Part shown: in pieces, positions 14,085-14,994 of the stretch | How the letters are laid out: the number at the start of each line of letters is the position of its first letter | How positions within the stretch are numbered: the stretch's first letter is position 1 | Source of the DNA: Acetobacteraceae bacterium | GTDB lineage: Bacteria; Pseudomonadota; Alphaproteobacteria; Acetobacterales; Acetobacteraceae | DNA length: 14,994 nucleotides | Direction: 5' to 3' | NCBI GenBank assembly: GCA_030039695.1 | Contig: JASHVB010000708.1 | Location: 1-14,994, forward strand | Translations under genes and position numbers: made by a program | Notes under the pieces: model-generated | What the model was told of the DNA's origin: nothing | What the model saw: the letters and a program-made list of their open reading frames with translations, nothing else | Database searches by the model: none

Positions 14085-14994
14085 TGTCGATGCACCTGAC
14101 CATGCAACTGAAACTGCTGCCTACGCCCGAGCAGGCCGATGCCATGCTGCGGACGATGGAGCGGTTCAACGCTGCCTGCGATGCGCTCGCCGCTGTTGCC
14201 CTCGCCAAACGGTGCGCAAACAAAGTCGCGTTGCAGAAGCTCGCCTACCACGACATCAGGCGAGACTTCGGCCTCGCCGCTCAGATGACCGTGCGGGCGA
14301 TCGCCAAAGTCGTGGAAGGCTACAAGCGTGACAAAGCCGTTCAGCCGACGTTTCGGCCCGGCGGCGCCATCGTCTACGACCGGCGTATTCTCTCCTGGAA
14401 GGGCGCCGATCGGGTCTCGGTCCTGACCAACGATGGCAGGTAGATCATGCCGTGGGTGTGCGGAGCCTACCAACAAGCGCGGTTGGATCGGGCGCGTCGA
14501 CAAGCCGCCCTGATACACCGCAACGGGATGTTCTTCCTCTCCGTGACGATCGACGTGGCTGACGTGCCGGCGGGCGATCCGGCCGAGTATCTCGGCGTTG
14601 ACCTCGGGCATCGCAACATTGCTGCCGATAGCAACGGTGACAGCTTCTGCGGCGCGTTGAACGCCGGCCTTCGGCGCCGGCACGCGCGGCTCCGTCGCAA
14701 ACGCCAGAAGAAAGGAACCAAATCCGCCAAGCGACTGTTGAGCCGGCGCAGGCGCAGGAGGGGCGCTTCGCCACCGACCTCAACCACCGGATCAGTAAGG
14801 ACATCGTGCGGAAGGCCAACGACACCGGGAGCGGGATTGCCTTTGAAGACCTCACGGGCATCCGTGAACGGACAACGGTTCGACGGTCGCAGCGACGCGC
14901 GCACCACAGCTGGGCATTCGCTCAGCTTCGCTCCTTTCTGACCTACAAGGCAGCACGGCTGGCGTCCACGTGCAGACGGTTAATCCGAAATACA
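14084..14994 (+). pseudogene. tnpB: Decayed IS605/IS1341-type tnpB (RNA-guided nuclease), partial at window end
   Basis: TnpB is the RNA-guided, RuvC-type nuclease carried by IS200/IS605 elements. Seen: the N-terminal MQLKLLPTPEQADAML and RFNAACD, and the RuvC block EYLGVDLGHRNIAADSNGD with its Asp codon at 14600-14602. The Arg/Lys-rich region KKGTKSAKRLLSRR, then RFATDLNHRISKDIV and the RuvC Glu in IAFEDLTGIR (14845-14847) follow. Then come HHSWAFAQLRSFLTYKAA and AGVHVQTVNPKYT. Three lesions are visible. An in-frame TAG (14441-14443) falls between DGR and IMPWVCG. A frame change of the one-base-loss type lies near 14745-14757, and a second lies near 14956-14958. The start is GTG 14084 or ATG 14090. 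The zinc ribbon and last Asp lie beyond the window. No tnpA is present. It is almost surely inactive. Confidence 0.9.

Noticed and set aside
13979..14683. 234-aa minus frame across the tnpB start
   Set aside because: Antisense to clear TnpB motifs, no recognisable content of its own.
1..14994. CRISPR arrays, tRNA or rRNA genes
   Set aside because: I saw no regularly spaced short repeats with unique spacers; the only array is the in-frame kinase tail repeat. No tRNA or rRNA pattern was noticed on either strand.

Overview
The window is a GC-rich chromosomal segment. Its gene content (a FixK-like Crp/Fnr regulator without an Fe-S cysteine cluster, CydC, a class III aminotransferase, a ClC antiporter and an Hsp70/DUF2760 cluster) fits an alphaproteobacterium, possibly of the Acetobacteraceae/Rhodospirillales group. 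That placement is an inference from protein style, because there is no rRNA or marker gene here.

Left part (1-3618, minus strand): a three-gene cluster transcribed as DUF2760 membrane protein, then a complete Hsp70-like ATPase, then a second Hsp70-like ATPase cut by the window edge. Next comes about 1 kb without a convincing gene. A perfect 25-nt inverted repeat lies just before the most unusual gene of the window (4644-7088, plus strand). This is a soluble 814-aa Hanks-type Ser/Thr kinase. The C-lobe is split by a helical insertion of about 290 aa containing a 73-aa internal repeat, and the tail is a Pro/Gln linker followed by Ser-Pro-rich 15/30-aa tandem repeats.

Middle (7319-10753): a small two-helix membrane protein (minus) diverges from a ClC-type H+/Cl- antiporter (plus). 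The antiporter converges on a PLP class III aminotransferase (minus).

Right part (10975-14994): cydC without cydD or cydAB, carrying a Gly-to-Val change in Walker A. Upstream is a Crp/Fnr regulator with a cysteine at a DNA-contact position of the recognition helix. After it come two decayed IS605/IS1341-type tnpB remnants in the same orientation. The second runs off the window and carries one in-frame stop and two frameshifts.

The parts look like independent transcription units. The main candidate for something new is the repeat-bearing split kinase, which is divergent from the Hsp70/DUF2760 cluster. The cydC-regulator region looks like a respiratory-assembly locus that has lost partners next to a transposon graveyard.
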